Below are positions 11,300-22,344 of a stretch of DNA of 64,000 nucleotides, in pieces; within the stretch, counting starts at the first letter, position 1; every line of letters starts with the position of its first letter. A program made the translations under genes and the position numbers. This stretch comes from Aspidapion aeneum (taxonomy: Eukaryota > Arthropoda > Insecta > Coleoptera > Brentidae): NCBI GenBank assembly GCA_963576565.1, contig OY755047.1, forward strand, positions 30,851,351 to 30,915,350. Direction: 5' to 3'. The notes under the pieces are model-generated. The model was not told the origin of the DNA. It saw only the letters and a list, made by a program, of their open reading frames with translations, and ran no database searches.

Positions 11300-11760
11300 T
11301 TGCGTTTAATCCATCTATCTATGTATTTAGCCTTCTTCGATCCATCTTTGGACATAGGCCTTCCCCAATATTTTCCACTCTTCTCTATCTGTCGCCGTGT
11401 TCATCCATCTAGTCCCCGCATGTTTCTTCAACTCGTCCGCCCATCTCATCTGGGGTCTTCCTCTACTTCTTTTATTTTCCCAAGATCTCCAGTTTATAAT
11501 ACATTTATTCCATAGATCGTCTTTCTGTCTGATATTATGACCGTCAAATTTCCATTTTAATTTTCCTACCTCTCCTCTGACATCCCTTATTTTTGTTTTA
11601 TTTCTTATCCATTCATTACTTTTTCTATCTGTTAGATTTTCATGTAACATTTGTCTTTCGATTGATCTTTGAGCTTTTGTTACCTTATCCATGTCTGATT
11701 TTGTAAATATCCAGGTCTGGGATCCATATGTAAGTACAGAAGAGATAAATTAGTTATAAA
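11300..11760 (-). pseudogene. LINE ORF2 C-terminal fragment (RTE-like)
   Basis: A minus-strand open frame of 121 codons (11692-11327) lacks any RT core but has the tail seen in insect RTE-type elements: KLKWKFDGHNIRQKDDLW, then RSRGRPQMRWADELKK and TATDREEWKILGKAYVQRW. It is a 5'-truncated copy whose 3' side ends near 11300. It is related to the more decayed copy at 1198-1590. Confidence 0.7.
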
Positions 11761-12439
11761 CTTTCGTTTTGAGGTACTGAGGATATTTTTAGTTTTTAAT
11801 ATATTATTTATATTGCGTTTAATATTGCACTTAAAAAACTTTATAAATAAAAAAAATGATTATTCCTGTTTTTTTAGAATTCAATCACTCTTTTTTTCAT
11901 TACAGCCCCTTGTATTTTGCTGGCTGTTGTAGTTATCCAGTTGTGATTTTTTTTTTAAACTGAACCCTTCACCCTTACGAAAAACCAATGGCCTTATCCA
12001 TGAGTATAGCAAAGAATTTTTGAACCAAATTTGGTTACACGGGTTTTGAGTTATCATATTCCAGACAGACAGATCCTATTACCATTGTAACTAGGTCGTT
12101 TTTGCCTTTAATAATAATTCATTTTGAGCGGAAATAAAAAAAAATATGATCCCAATTGCCTTTCATACCTTGTTATTCGACGGTAAAATATTGTGTAGTT
12201 GAAATAAGATATCCATACATATAAAAGTACACTTTGCAATATTTGTTTACCGAATTGAACAACAGATAGGTAGATTTTGTTTAAATATTTATTTTAATAT
12301 TATTTATTAAGGCGCCTGATAACAAATCGCGGTTTAATGTGAACCTGCTAAGTTTAAACCTTGATATAGCCACGTTTTTTTTTAAGGAGAAATTTTGAAC
12401 ATTCCTGAATAATTTGAAAACTCGTAGACAATGATTGTG
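11761..12439. other. AT-rich non-coding stretch
   Basis: No gene is recognised. Phrases such as GGTTACACGGGTTTTGAGTT and CAGACAGACAGATCC resemble segments elsewhere in the window (12895 and 17520), suggesting very old repeat DNA. Confidence 0.35.
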
Positions 12440-12441
12440 TA

Positions 12442-12660
12442 GAAATAAAATTTCGGACTTCCATTGTCTTTATTTATTTTAAAACACGAAGTTTCGGTTA
12501 GTAAGTATCTCTAACCGTTATCAAGTGTAAAAAAACAGTTTTTTAAAATGTGTAAAAATAAAACAGTTTTTTTACACTTGATAACGGTTAGAGATACTTA
12601 CTAACCGAAACGTCGTGTTTTAAAATAAATAAAGACAATGGAAGTCCGAAATTTTATTTC
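12442..12660. mobile_element. hairpin MITE, TA target site
   Basis: A 219-bp, almost perfectly palindromic element. Arms 12442-12536 and 12565-12660 are near-identical reverse complements, separated by a loop of about 28 bp. It begins GAAATAAAATTTCGGACTTC and is flanked by TA on both sides (12440-12441 and 12661-12662). The high arm identity suggests recent activity or gene conversion. TA flanks suggest a Tc1/mariner-mobilised MITE. Confidence 0.85.
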
Positions 12661-12662
12661 TA

Positions 12663-13721
12663 TTCCTGAATAATGTTGCTTTTAAATAAATAAAAAACTG
12701 CCAATTTATGGGCATTCTTTTTTTTAAACTTATGTTCGGTGTTTTTTATTCATTTTTAAATGGGACCTTCTAGAGCCTAAACCTAAATTAGTGATTTAGT
12801 AGTGACATCTGTCTGTCATTCCGCGATAAGTTGAAAGGAGTTAAATAAAAAATCACACTAACCTAGGTACCAAATTTCATTAAAGTCCGGCAAGTACTTT
12901 TTGAGTTACAGACAGACATACAGACATATTTTCCATGAAATTTAATCAAAATCCCGAAGTCGTAGCGATAGTATTTTCTGAGACAAATCCAGTGGCCAGC
13001 CTTATTGGACCACCCTGTATATTAAAATGTAGTTATTACCTTTAAGGTTTTTTTGAAAATCGAAAACCTCCAAAAACAACAAATTTGGGACACCCCGTAC
13101 GGGCTGAAATTGAAGTTATCGGAAAACAATAAAATAGTTAAAATACCCTAAAATCATAGTTGACCTTAGACACAAAATAGAATGATTAAAACTTTTCTTA
13201 TCGTGAAAATTAATGGTAACAATGACCCAAATATAAGGTTTCGATTTTGAAAACAAGGTTTATTACTGTGATGTATGTTTTAAGGGAAAATGCATAAATT
13301 TGTATAAACAAAAAAAACGTTAGATTTTAAAAATAATTATACTTAATAAAATAATGTTAAATTTAGTAGGTATGCTATTTATTACCTAGATATAATTACA
13401 TTTAATATGATACCCAAGCCCATAAATGTTTACATTCCCAATAACTGCAAAACACGAGGAAAAACCGAACCGAACCGAACCGAACCGAACCAAAAATGCA
13501 TCTGTCTGCTGCTTACAGAAAATCAAAAAAAATTAATGTCTTTTAAAATAATACCGAAATGTGATACCTACGAAATAGTTATTTTCCTAAGTGTACAGTA
13601 ATTCTTTCCTGCACGCAAAAGAGCCCAGTTATATTAGGTAAAAAAATTCTGAAACCTGGCAAAAAATAGGTGCAAGCTGGATTTTTGTTTTATTATTTTT
13701 GTATAATTATAATTGTGCGAG
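12663..13721. other. non-coding stretch of old repeats
   Basis: No gene is seen. There is a block ending AAGTACTTTTTGAGTTACAG with CAGACAGACATACAGAC near 12900. ACCACCCTGTATA lies near 13010. A short (CGAAC)n run lies at 13466-13491. Confidence 0.4.
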
Positions 13722-13815
13722 ACATCCCCACATATTCTTTGCCAAAATCCCCCTTTAGCTTCGCTAGAACATCCCCACATATTCTTTGCCAAAATCCCCC
13801 TTTAGCTTCGCTAGA
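13722..13815. repeat. perfect 47-bp tandem duplication
   Basis: Two exact adjacent 47-bp copies, 13722-13768 and 13769-13815, each beginning ACATCCCCACATATTCTTTG. The exactness implies a recent duplication or an assembly artefact. Confidence 0.9.
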
Positions 13816-14250
13816 CATAAGGCCTTAAAGGTCCTAAAAATCAGTTTTTAGCGATTTTCTCGAAAACTAATAACTTTTTTTAAGAAAGGGATCACAAAAA
13901 TACACTAATTCATTTGGTTTATACGATAAAAATAAGAAACAATCTAACCTAGTAACTTAAAAAAATATATTTTAAAAAATAAGTTTTTATTTAATTTTTT
14001 TCTTATTACAGGGTTGGTTCCCAGTTGCGCAAAACACCATGCACTAAAAATTTTTAAAGGTAAACAAGCTTAAGTAAAGTTTAGGACAATGGACAATAAT
14101 AGCCGGACCTCCGCATTTTAAAAATCTAATTATGTATATTAATAAACAAAATAGCACTTGCAATAAACAACTGATGGCACCGTCCTTATTGTTTATATAG
14201 GGTTTTTAAAATACAAATTTTGTCAAAAAGGGCTGGGACAAATGTAAACA
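13816..14250. other. non-coding stretch
   Basis: No gene or clear repeat was recognised. Confidence 0.35.
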
Positions 14251-14251
14251 T

Positions 14252-15202
14252 AACGGGTAGGCCAAAAAAAACTGGACAATTTTTTTATAACTTTTAAACT
14301 ATACAGTCGATTTTAATGGGACAAAAAATATTTTTTTGGCCGCCATCGTAAAATCCAAGATGGCGGACGAAATTAAAATATACCCATCACAGATGCTCGT
14401 TTATTCTTGTGTTGAGAACATATTTTAATTATTTTTTTAAAAGAGTAAAAAACCTTCATTCCTGGCACGCACAACTAAATCGATTGAGTGATTCTAAAAA
14501 AAATTATAAGAAAATAAATGTAGACAGGATTGGCAATGCAATCGTATAATCTGTGAAACAATGGCTGAAAATAGATTTTTTGAGAACCGATTTACTAAAT
14601 TGTACCTCGATGGGCGGGGAAAAGTAGTGCTTTTCTATAAATTAAAAAAAAACTAAAACATTTTCAGAGAATAAGAATAAATACGCCATTTTGAAGAATC
14701 CGTATAATTCTGTCCGCCATCTTAAATTTTAAGATGGCGTTAAATTTTGATCATGATCTTTAAAAATCAATCAATTCTCACCAGGATGCTTTTAATTTTA
14801 TCAAAATCGGTTCATTAGTAATGAATTTATAAGTAAATAAATGCAGACATGATTGGCAGGGCAATTGTATAATATTCAAAACAATGGTTGAAACAAAAAT
14901 ATTTTTTTTTAGAACCGTTCGGTGGTTCGGTCTTGCTAATTCGTACCCTGTTATGCGTGGCAAGAATGCAGCTTTTTTACTGATTTAAAAAAATAATTAA
15001 AACATGTTCGCAACACAAGAATAAACGAGCATCTTTGAAGGGTACAATTTAATTTCGTCCGCCATCTTGGATTTCAAAATAACGGACAAAAAATATATTT
15101 GGTCAAAACTCTGATTAATTATCTGCCAAGTGTCCCATTAAAATCTAGTTCAAGAGTTATAATAAAAAGAAAATTATCCGGTTTTTTTTGGCCCACCCGG
15201 TA
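14252..15202. mobile_element. long inverted-repeat element, roughly 950 bp
   Basis: Left end AACGGGTAGGCC and right end GGCCCACCCGGTA are inverted. The arms (about 14252-14474 and 14948-15202) share GATTTTAATGGGACA, AAGATGGCGGACGAAATTAAA and GATGCTCGTTTATTCTTGTG. Internally two diverged direct copies of a GCAGACATGATTGGCA-type segment occur. No transposase is seen, so it is non-autonomous. A truncated relative lies at 7085-7250. Confidence 0.7.
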
Positions 15203-15570
15203 TAATTTTTGAATTCAAAAATAAAAGATCTATTTATTTTGGGTTTAACATATAGGGTGTTTCGTAAGAGAATTACCATGCTTGTAATTTTTTTATGACT
15301 ATGACATTCATTTGTTTTATCAGAAAATATTTTCTCGCAGTTTAGGATAAACCCTACAACTCTCGCACTTACACTTTTTTTCTATATCTTATAATAAGCG
15401 CAGTAGACCTCGGTTGAAATATACGAAATATACGTCATTATGTCATGAAATCCAAGTTTTTTAAAATTTGTCATAGCTTTAGTTTTTGAGATGTTCATTA
15501 AAAACGCAAAATTTATTGGACTGCTTTTATCAAAATCGGTTGAAGATAAGGTCACAATTTGTAAAAATTG

Positions 15571-17260
15571 TAACTGGTGACATCCTGAAATCAATTAGGT
15601 ATTGTTTGGGTTTAAAATTAGTAATAGATTAGTGAGTAGATACTTAAAAAGAAATTGAACATAACAGAAAATCTGGACAGACACCAAAAATTTGATGTAA
15701 CTGTTAACTTAATTATCTAGCTGATTCTAATATTTATCTATATTATTTACGAATAAACATATCTGGGCTAGACAAGCCTAGTTAAATCATTAAACAAATG
15801 AATGCAAAACTATGGCCAGTTTTTATGAGAAAGAGATTTATTTTCATATTCATTTATTTTTAGATGACTGTGCAGCGGCGTAGTGAGGGTTTCATGCGCC
15901 CGGGGCAAGGTTAAAGTTTGGCGCCCCCCCCATACAAACATGTTTTAATATCAATGTAAGAGGCGCCTTTCGGCGCCCCCTGAATTTGGCGCCCGGGGCA
16001 AGTGCCCCGGTCGCCCTGCCCTCACTACGCCGCTGGACTGTGGAGTTACGAAATATACAGGGTGAATGAGATTAAAAATAAAAGTACCTAAAAAATTGCT
16101 TGTTCTGGAGCTTTTGTAATAGAAGCAAAATTGTTTTTATTGTTGGACTTATTCAAATAGGTAAAATATTTTTTGAATTAATTATTTTGAAATTGAAATG
16201 AAATTTTAGTAAGGAAATTAATTAACTTAATTTTTCCAGAAGCGGGCGGATAAACGAATTTTAATTATTTCTCGTAAAGTAAAAAGATATATTTTAAGGG
16301 TTGTTAAAAAAAACTTTTTTCCTACAAAAATTTTTGAAATAAAATATGTAAAAGTTGTAACTGGTGACATCCTCAAATAAATTAGGTATCGCTGGGGTTT
16401 AAAAATAGTACTAAAAAATAAATGAACATAACAGAAAATCTGGACAGACACCAAAAATTTGATGTAACTGTTAAGTCAATTATCTAGCTGATTCTAATAT
16501 TTACCTATATTATTTACGAATAAACATATCTGGGCTAGACAAGCCTAGTTAAATCATTAAACAAATGAATGCAAAACTATGGCCAGTTTTTATGAGACAG
16601 AGATTTATTTTCATATTCATTTATTTTTAGATGACTGTGGAGTTACGAAAGATCAAAAATAAAAGTACCTAAAAACTTGTATGTTGTGGAGCTTTAGTGA
16701 AATAGAAGCAGAATTGTTTTTATTGTTGGAGTTATTCAAATAGTTAAAATATTTTTTGAATTAACTATTTTGAAATTGAAATGAAATTTTAGTAAGGAAA
16801 TTAATTAACTTTATTTTTCCAGAAGCAGGCGGATAAACGAATTTTAATTATTTCTCGAAAAGTAAAAAGATATATTTTAAGGGTTGTTGAAAAAAACTTT
16901 TTTTCGTACAAAACTTTTTGAAATTATGTAAAAGTTGTGACTGGTGGCATCCTCAAATCAATTAGGTATTGTTTGGGTTTAGAAATAGTAAATAGATACT
17001 TAAAAAGAAATTTAACATAACAGAAAATCTGGACCCCAAAAATTTGATGTTAAGTTATTTATCTAGTTGATTCTAATATGTATCTATATTATTTGCGAAT
17101 AAACATATCTGGGCTAGACAAGCCTAGTTAAATCATTACACAAATGAATGCAAAACTATGGCCAGTTTTTATGAAATAGAGATTTATTTTCATATTCATT
17201 TATTTTTAGATGCCTGTGGAGTTACGAAATATACAGGGTGTTTGAGATCAAAAATAAAAA
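15571..17260. repeat. three-copy tandem segment, about 580-620 bp per unit
   Basis: Units start at about 15571, 16358 and 16938, each with GTAACTGGTGACATCC or a close variant. Each contains the block ATATCTGGGCTAGACAAGCC, then GAATGCAAAACTATGGCCAG, then TTTATTTTTAGATG. Unit 1 is longer because a MITE is inserted at 15873-16035. Unit 3 is cut short near 17260. No coding capacity was recognised. Confidence 0.85.
15873..16035. mobile_element. 163-bp MITE with 7-bp target duplication
   Basis: Perfect 17-bp inverted ends, CAGCGGCGTAGTGAGGG and CCCTCACTACGCCGCTG. It is flanked by GACTGTG at 15866-15872 and 16036-16042. The second tandem unit (near 16631) has the uninterrupted sequence GATGACTGTGGAGTTACG, giving the empty site. 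The interior is unusually GC-rich, with GGCGCCC palindromes. Confidence 0.92.
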
Positions 17261-17262
17261 TA

Positions 17263-17380
17263 CAGTACAATCCCGATTATCCGATTCGCGATTTTCCGAA
17301 ATCCGGTTTATCCGAAACAAACTTTAAAAACAAAAATCCCGATTAACCGAAAAAATTCGCATTATACGAAACGCGTCTGG
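17263..17380 (+). mobile_element. pogo/Tigger-like end fragment
   Basis: The segment starts CAGTACAATCCCGATTATCC directly after TA. It repeats ATCCGAA and CGATTAACCGAA motifs, the typical end of Tigger/pogo elements. No matching right end was found nearby. Confidence 0.55.
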
Positions 17381-17845
17381 GATTCACCTATACTGCTAGG
17401 TGGTTCTTCGGGGTTTCACGGCAATACGGTGGGGTATGGTGATCATGTAAAACAAAAACAAATTTTTTTTATCTATATATCTTTGCGTTTCAGATGATTT
17501 TGAAACATTTTTTCCCACCGTCTGTCTGTCTGACCAACGCGCATAACTCAAAAAGTGCTTGCCAGATTTTAATGATTTTGGTACCTAGGTTGGGGATAGA
17601 ATCGTGTAAGGTTAGGCTTCCATAAATTGGTAGAGTATATTTCCAGATAAACGAAGATTAATTCTTTGTCAAAAATTAAGTAAGATAAACATAATATTTG
17701 ACCAGTGTTTTTTCTCCTTCTGTTAAATGTAGGACTATAGTACAAAGTGAGGTAAAAAGGTTTTCTTCATAAGCTTTGGATAATGCTGTACAGGGTGTAC
17801 CAAATTCGATGTTGCTACAATTTTTTTTTCTCTATAGATTCAGGA
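17381..17845. other. non-coding stretch of old repeats
   Basis: No gene is seen. It contains CATAACTCAAAAAGTGCTTGCC, similar to segments near 12890 and 18200, and a CAGGGTGTACC start near 17790. Confidence 0.35.
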
Positions 17846-17847
17846 AA

Positions 17848-18010
17848 AAGTGACTAGTACTATTCGAAAGAGGAATAAAGGGTATATAACTCCTGAAAAT
17901 TTCATCATCATTGAACAAAGGATCTATCATTATGAAAGTTTTGGTAGTTATATCACTTTTACCTCTCTTTCACTTTTACCTCTCTTTCGAATAGTACTAG
18001 TCGCTTTTGC
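17848..18010. repeat. small inverted-repeat element
   Basis: AAGTGACTAGTACTATTCGAAAGAGG (17850-17875) recurs as its reverse complement at about 17980-18008, with a short TTCACTTTTACCTCTC duplication next to the right arm. Confidence 0.6.
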
Positions 18011-18753
18011 CTAAAACTACGCAGAGAAAAGTTTTTTTCAGCTTTTTAAGTTCACACTACTACTACACTATAGTAGTGTGAGCTATGGCGATCTTAATTT
18101 TTTCGAGAAAAAAAAAGTTAGTCCGATTTCAAAATTTTTTATATATCTTTACGTTTCCGATGATTTTAAAACTTTCTGTCTGTAACGACCAAACGCGCTT
18201 AACTCAAAAACCACTTGCCCGATTTGAATGAAATTTGGTAACTAGGCTGGGTCTTGGCTCGAGACAACAACATCCACCGAACGCAAGCCAAATAAAAGGG
18301 TGGGGGTAGAGTTCAAAAATTAGAGGGTAAGTGAAAATATAGTGTGTGTGATAGCAAACGAAAGGTAATTGAGTCTGGATTAAACAAAATACATTTTAGT
18401 TTTGAAAAAAAAGGGGTGAGGGTAGATTTCAAAAATTAGAGTTTAAGTTAAAACATGGCTTGTGTGGTATCAAACGAAACGTAACTGAGTCCGGAGTTGA
18501 ATAAAATATATTTCACTTTTTAGTTATATTAGCTCACACATACAATATAAGTATAGAATCTAGTGTGAGCTTAAAGAAGCCCATAATATAATGGCAGAGT
18601 ATTTTAAAATGTGCAAAAAAATATTTTATGTGAAAGATCGCCATAACTCGTGAACTACGAAACAGATTAAAGTTTTAAAGTATACCTCTAGTTTTTTTAT
18701 TGTTCAAACAGGATTAGATTTTCATAAATTTTTTGGGCACACTATTAAAAAAA
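18011..18753. other. non-coding stretch of old repeats
   Basis: No gene is seen. Repeated phrases such as GTGTGNTANCAAACGAAANGTAA (18350 and 18460) show an internal duplication of roughly 110 bp. Short mirrored TAGTAGTGTGAG segments lie near 18060. Confidence 0.4.
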
Positions 18754-18990
18754 ATTTCTTTATATCTCTTTATTACTTCATATTCTTCTATTTTAATATT
18801 TGTTTTATTTTATATTTTAATTTATACAGAGTGTTTCCTAATTGAATGTCAATATTTATGTGGGTGATTTTTGGGACCATTTTAAGAAAAAAACTTCATA
18901 TGAACATATGTCCTAAACGTCTTACCTTTTGAGAGACAGGGTGGAAAAGTTTTCAAAAATAAATAATTTATTATTAATATCTACAATACC
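18754..18990 (+). repeat. left arm of a 237-bp inverted repeat pair
   Basis: It is almost identical to the reverse complement of 22345-22581. Both contain TACAGNGTGTTTCCTAATTG and AACTTCATATGAACATATGTCC. The jockey-like LINE lies between the two arms. Confidence 0.85.
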
Positions 18991-19065
18991 ACTTCAGATA
19001 TTTTAATGAAATTTGTCATACATGTACTATGAATCAAGAGGCATTTTTTAATGTATCACTTTTTT

Positions 19066-19248
19066 TTTATTACATACAGCCAAGTAGCAGCAACAGCTAC
19101 TATACCTGATATTAATATCAGTAGTCAAAATACTATGGAACAAACACTACAATTAATTTTGGAGAAATTGAACAAACTTGATGAGCGATTAACTAAACTA
19201 GAAAGTAGCAATAACGGAGCTACCAATATGCCTCAAAATGGTCAGTAA
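19066..19248 (+). pseudogene. LINE ORF1 C-terminal remnant
   Basis: About 60 codons ending at TAA 19248. It reads a short coiled-coil-like helix (LQLILEKLNKLDERLTKLES). No zinc knuckles or RNA-binding domain remain, so only the tail of ORF1 is preserved. It overlaps the ORF2 start at 19238. Confidence 0.55.
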
Positions 19249-20791
19249 TCTTAGAATCCTAGCTTGGAATGCCAATGGTCTCTTGCAACATCAGCAAGAC
19301 TTGCAAGTTATTCTAGACATAGAAAAAATTGACGTCTGTCTTGTGTCAGAAACGCATTTCACTAACCAGTCTCACATTAAATTTAAAGGTTATAAAGTGT
19401 ATCATACAACTCACCCTAGCAATACTGCACATGGGGGAAGTGCTGTAATAATTAAAGAAAATATATCACACTATGAGGAGATGGGATATAAAACCATAGA
19501 GATTCAAGCTACATTAGTAAGTGTCAAAACCAAAACATATACATTAGTCATAAGTGCTGTCTATATACCACCAAGGCACTTACTAAAGAAAAATCAATAT
19601 CTTAATTTTCTCAGAAAATTAGGAAACCGTTTTATAATTGGAGGTGACTTTAATGCAAAAAATACCTACTGGGGATCTAGACTGACGAACTCTAAAGGAA
19701 AAGAACTTTTGCAAGCTATTAGTGAATATCAATGTGAGCCGATATCAACTGGTAAGCCCACATACTATCCAACAGATCCAGGAAAAATTCCAGATCTAAT
19801 TGATTTTTTTATAGTAAAAAATATATCTTTAAGTTTTGTAGATATAGAAGAAAGTTTTGATTTACACTCAGATCATTCACCTATTATTCTAACTCTTAGT
19901 AAAAACATAATAAAGAAAGAAGCAAATATCTCACTAGTTAATAAACTGACTGACTGGATTAGTTTTAAACAAAGTCTGTCAGAAAAAATAAACCTATCAG
20001 TACCATTGCAAACGCCAGAACAAATCGATAAAGAAGTTGATTATTTTGTTACAAATATTCAACAAGCAGCTTGGGAAAACAGTCCAAAACCAAAGAGAAT
20101 TTTTAAGGGAAAAAACTATCCAAAGGAAATTAGAGACCTTATATTGGAAAAAAGGAAACTAAGAAGAAAGTGGCAACAAAGCCGTGATCCTCGGGACAAA
20201 ACAAATCTCAACAACATGACGCAGCGCATTAGGCGAGAAATTCTAGTAATAAAAAATGAATCTATTAACCATTTTCTTAATGAACTTACAGATGATAAAA
20301 ATACCGACTATTCCCTTTGGAAAGCAACCAAAGATTTTAAAAGACCAATTATCCAAATTCCACCCATACGAAAATCTAACAACCAGTGGGCAAGGAGTAA
20401 CGAAGAAAAAGCAGATATTTTTGCAAGTCATTTAGAAAAAACATTTCAGCCCCACGAAGCACCAGATGAACACTTTCATTTAAATGAACCCCATCAAATC
20501 GAGGACCATATTAAGCTTACATCACCAAAAGAAATATTAACAGAAATCAAAAATATTAATTCGAAAAAAGCCCCAGGGTATGATCTTATTAACGGGGTAG
20601 TCATAAAACAACTCCCCAGAAAAGCTATCGTAAAACTATGCAACCTAATTAATGCGTCTTTTAGGCTTAGGTACGTACCTAAACTGTGGAAAGTTGCAGA
20701 AGTTATCATGATTCCAAAACTGGGAAAACCACTCCATGACGTGTCATCTTACAGGCCAATATCTTTGCTGCCAAGTACACAGAATTACTAA
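19238..20791 (+). CDS. LINE ORF2: AP endonuclease and start of RT, truncated
   Basis: 517 codons. Residues 1-225 form an APE-type endonuclease, with ILAWNANG, LVSETHF, AVYIPP, GGDFNAKNTYWG and the final DLHSDHSPI catalytic His motif, all present. After a linker, the RT begins near residue 425 with NSKKAPGYD and reaches SSYRPISLLP. There the frame changes and the protein ends early. The next RT block is found in another frame from about 20775. The segment normally between them, about 40-60 residues with an HQFGFR-like motif, is absent, so a deletion removed part of the fingers domain. The endonuclease is intact but this copy cannot make a full RT. Confidence 0.85.
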   Translation: MVSNLRILAWNANGLLQHQQDLQVILDIEKIDVCLVSETHFTNQSHIKFKGYKVYHTTHPSNTAHGGSAVIIKENISHYEEMGYKTIEIQATLVSVKTKTYTLVISAVYIPPRHLLKKNQYLNFLRKLGNRFIIGGDFNAKNTYWGSRLTNSKGKELLQAISEYQCEPISTGKPTYYPTDPGKIPDLIDFFIVKNISLSFVDIEESFDLHSDHSPIILTLSKNIIKKEANISLVNKLTDWISFKQSLSEKINLSVPLQTPEQIDKEVDYFVTNIQQAAWENSPKPKRIFKGKNYPKEIRDLILEKRKLRRKWQQSRDPRDKTNLNNMTQRIRREILVIKNESINHFLNELTDDKNTDYSLWKATKDFKRPIIQIPPIRKSNNQWARSNEEKADIFASHLEKTFQPHEAPDEHFHLNEPHQIEDHIKLTSPKEILTEIKNINSKKAPGYDLINGVVIKQLPRKAIVKLCNLINASFRLRYVPKLWKVAEVIMIPKLGKPLHDVSSYRPISLLPSTQNY

Positions 20792-21779
20792 TATAATAGA
20801 AAAAGCACTAGAAGAGGGAAAAGTTTGTTCTGCAGTTTTTCTAGATGTAGCACAAGCATTTGACAAAGTGTGGCATGAAGGCCTTAATTTTAAACTAAAA
20901 AGGTTTCTGCCAAAACAGTATTCGGATATTTTGGAATCATACATATCTGATAGACATTTTAGAGTAAAACAGGAAGACTCATACTCAAATTTAAGAGAAA
21001 TTCAAGCAGGCGTGCCCCAGGGTAGCGTACTAGGCCCTTATCTATACTTATTATTCACTTGTGATATCCCAAAGCCAGAAAATTGTCACTTAGCAACATT
21101 TGCCGATGATACTGGTTTATTGACGGTAGAAAAATCTATTGAAAAATGCATAGAGAAACTTCAGGATGCAGTCACCCAAATTCACAGTTGGACCACAAAG
21201 TGGCGAATAAAATTAAATGAAACCAAATCAATTCATGTTGATTTTACAAACAAAAATATAAATCACATACAAATAACAATTAACAACATTCCAGTACCAT
21301 ATTCGAATCAGGCAAAATATCTAGGTATGACACTTGATACCAAATTGCGCTGGAAAGCACATGTTAAGAAAAAAAAAGAAGAACTTGAGATAAGGTATAG
21401 AAAAATGAACTGGCTAATTGGAAGGAAGTCCAATTTAACAATTCATAATAAGTTACTGCTTTATAGACAAATACTGAAACCAGTATGGACATATGGTATT
21501 CAACTATGGGGTTGTGCTAAAGAGAGTAACATTCTAGTTGTACAGAGATTTCAAAATAAAGTATTAAGAAACATTGTGAATGCACCTTGGTACGTTCGAA
21601 ATAGTGACCTTCATCGAGATCTAAAAATCGAAACTGTAGCAGAGAATATAAAAAAGTACGCAAAAAGCCATGAAGATAGACTCCATCGGCATGTGAATGT
21701 GGAAGCAATTCAGCTTCTAGACAATACTATGCTAGTTCGACGACTAAAAAGAGTGAAGCCGTTTGAGCTAGTAAACTAA
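20776..21779 (+). pseudogene. LINE ORF2: RT palm and C-terminus, separate frame
   Basis: The homologous part starts at about 20776 (QVHRITNIIEKA). It contains FLDVAQAFDKVWH, QAGVPQGSVLGP and the catalytic box FADDTG, then KYLGMTLDTKLRWKAH and a C-terminal domain ending PFELVN. The stop at 21779 looks native. It is out of frame with the upstream endonuclease part because of the deletion at about 20775. All three RT carboxylates are present. Jockey-like assignment is from motif style. Confidence 0.85.
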
Positions 21780-22009
21780 GTGAATTACACATAAAACAAA
21801 ATAATGCTATAAACACAACACAATTGTGAGTTACAGACTAAACAAAGCGGGGAGAACTGTTGAGTGAACCCTAAGTTTAAATCTGACTTTTTCTAGTAAA
21901 TTAAGTTAAAACAAAATTGCTAATTAGTCTTACTGACTAGATTGTAATAAAAAAAACACAGTGTGTTTGACAAATTAAAAAAAAAAAAACTTTTTTTTTA
22001 ATTTCCATC

Positions 22010-22070
22010 AGTGGCGTTCGTCCGTAATTTGACCTGCCTATTTTGGCAGACATTGATGGCACGCCACTGA
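22010..22070. mobile_element. 61-bp hAT-like mini-element
   Basis: Ends CAGTGGCGT and ACGCCACTG are inverted and about 61 bp apart. A convincing target duplication was not seen, so it may be a deletion derivative. Confidence 0.5.
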
Positions 22071-22164
22071 TTTTTCCTGAAATAAAAATTATTTTTGTAA
22101 TCCCCAATCATTTCTAAACAAAGTTGATCAATTGATTTTTTTTAATCCAATGCACGGTTTTTGC

Positions 22165-22260
22165 TTAAAAAAATAAAAACCGTTTCTCTGCATGATCATA
22201 ACAATATCGTTAATATGACAATATCATCATGCAGAGACACATAGATTTTATTTTTTTAGA
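22165..22260. repeat. short palindrome
   Basis: AAAATAAAAACCGTTTCTCTGCATGAT (22170-22196) is mirrored by ATCATGCAGAGACACATAGATTTTATTTTT, with about a 30-bp loop. It may be a small MITE or a structured element. Confidence 0.55.
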
Positions 22261-22344
22261 TGAAACTCGTGCGTCGGACTAGAAAAATGCAAGAGATCAA
22301 ATTTGCTCATATTTGAATACAGATTTAAAAAGTACACTTCCCTT

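Larger units (their letters stand above)
19060..21985 (+). mobile_element. jockey-like LINE, 5'-truncated, RT-deleted
   Basis: A non-LTR retrotransposon copy made of an ORF1 remnant, an endonuclease-RT ORF2 in two frames, a short 3' UTR and an A-rich tail near 21975-21990. The 5' end is lost inside ORF1. The two ORFs overlap by 11 bp, as is usual for this group. It lies on the plus strand, opposite to the fzr gene, inside a probable fzr intron. Confidence 0.85.

Noticed and set aside
13466..13491. (CGAAC)n run as a telomere-like repeat
   Set aside because: Only about five units and not the TTAGG insect telomere repeat; a short microsatellite.
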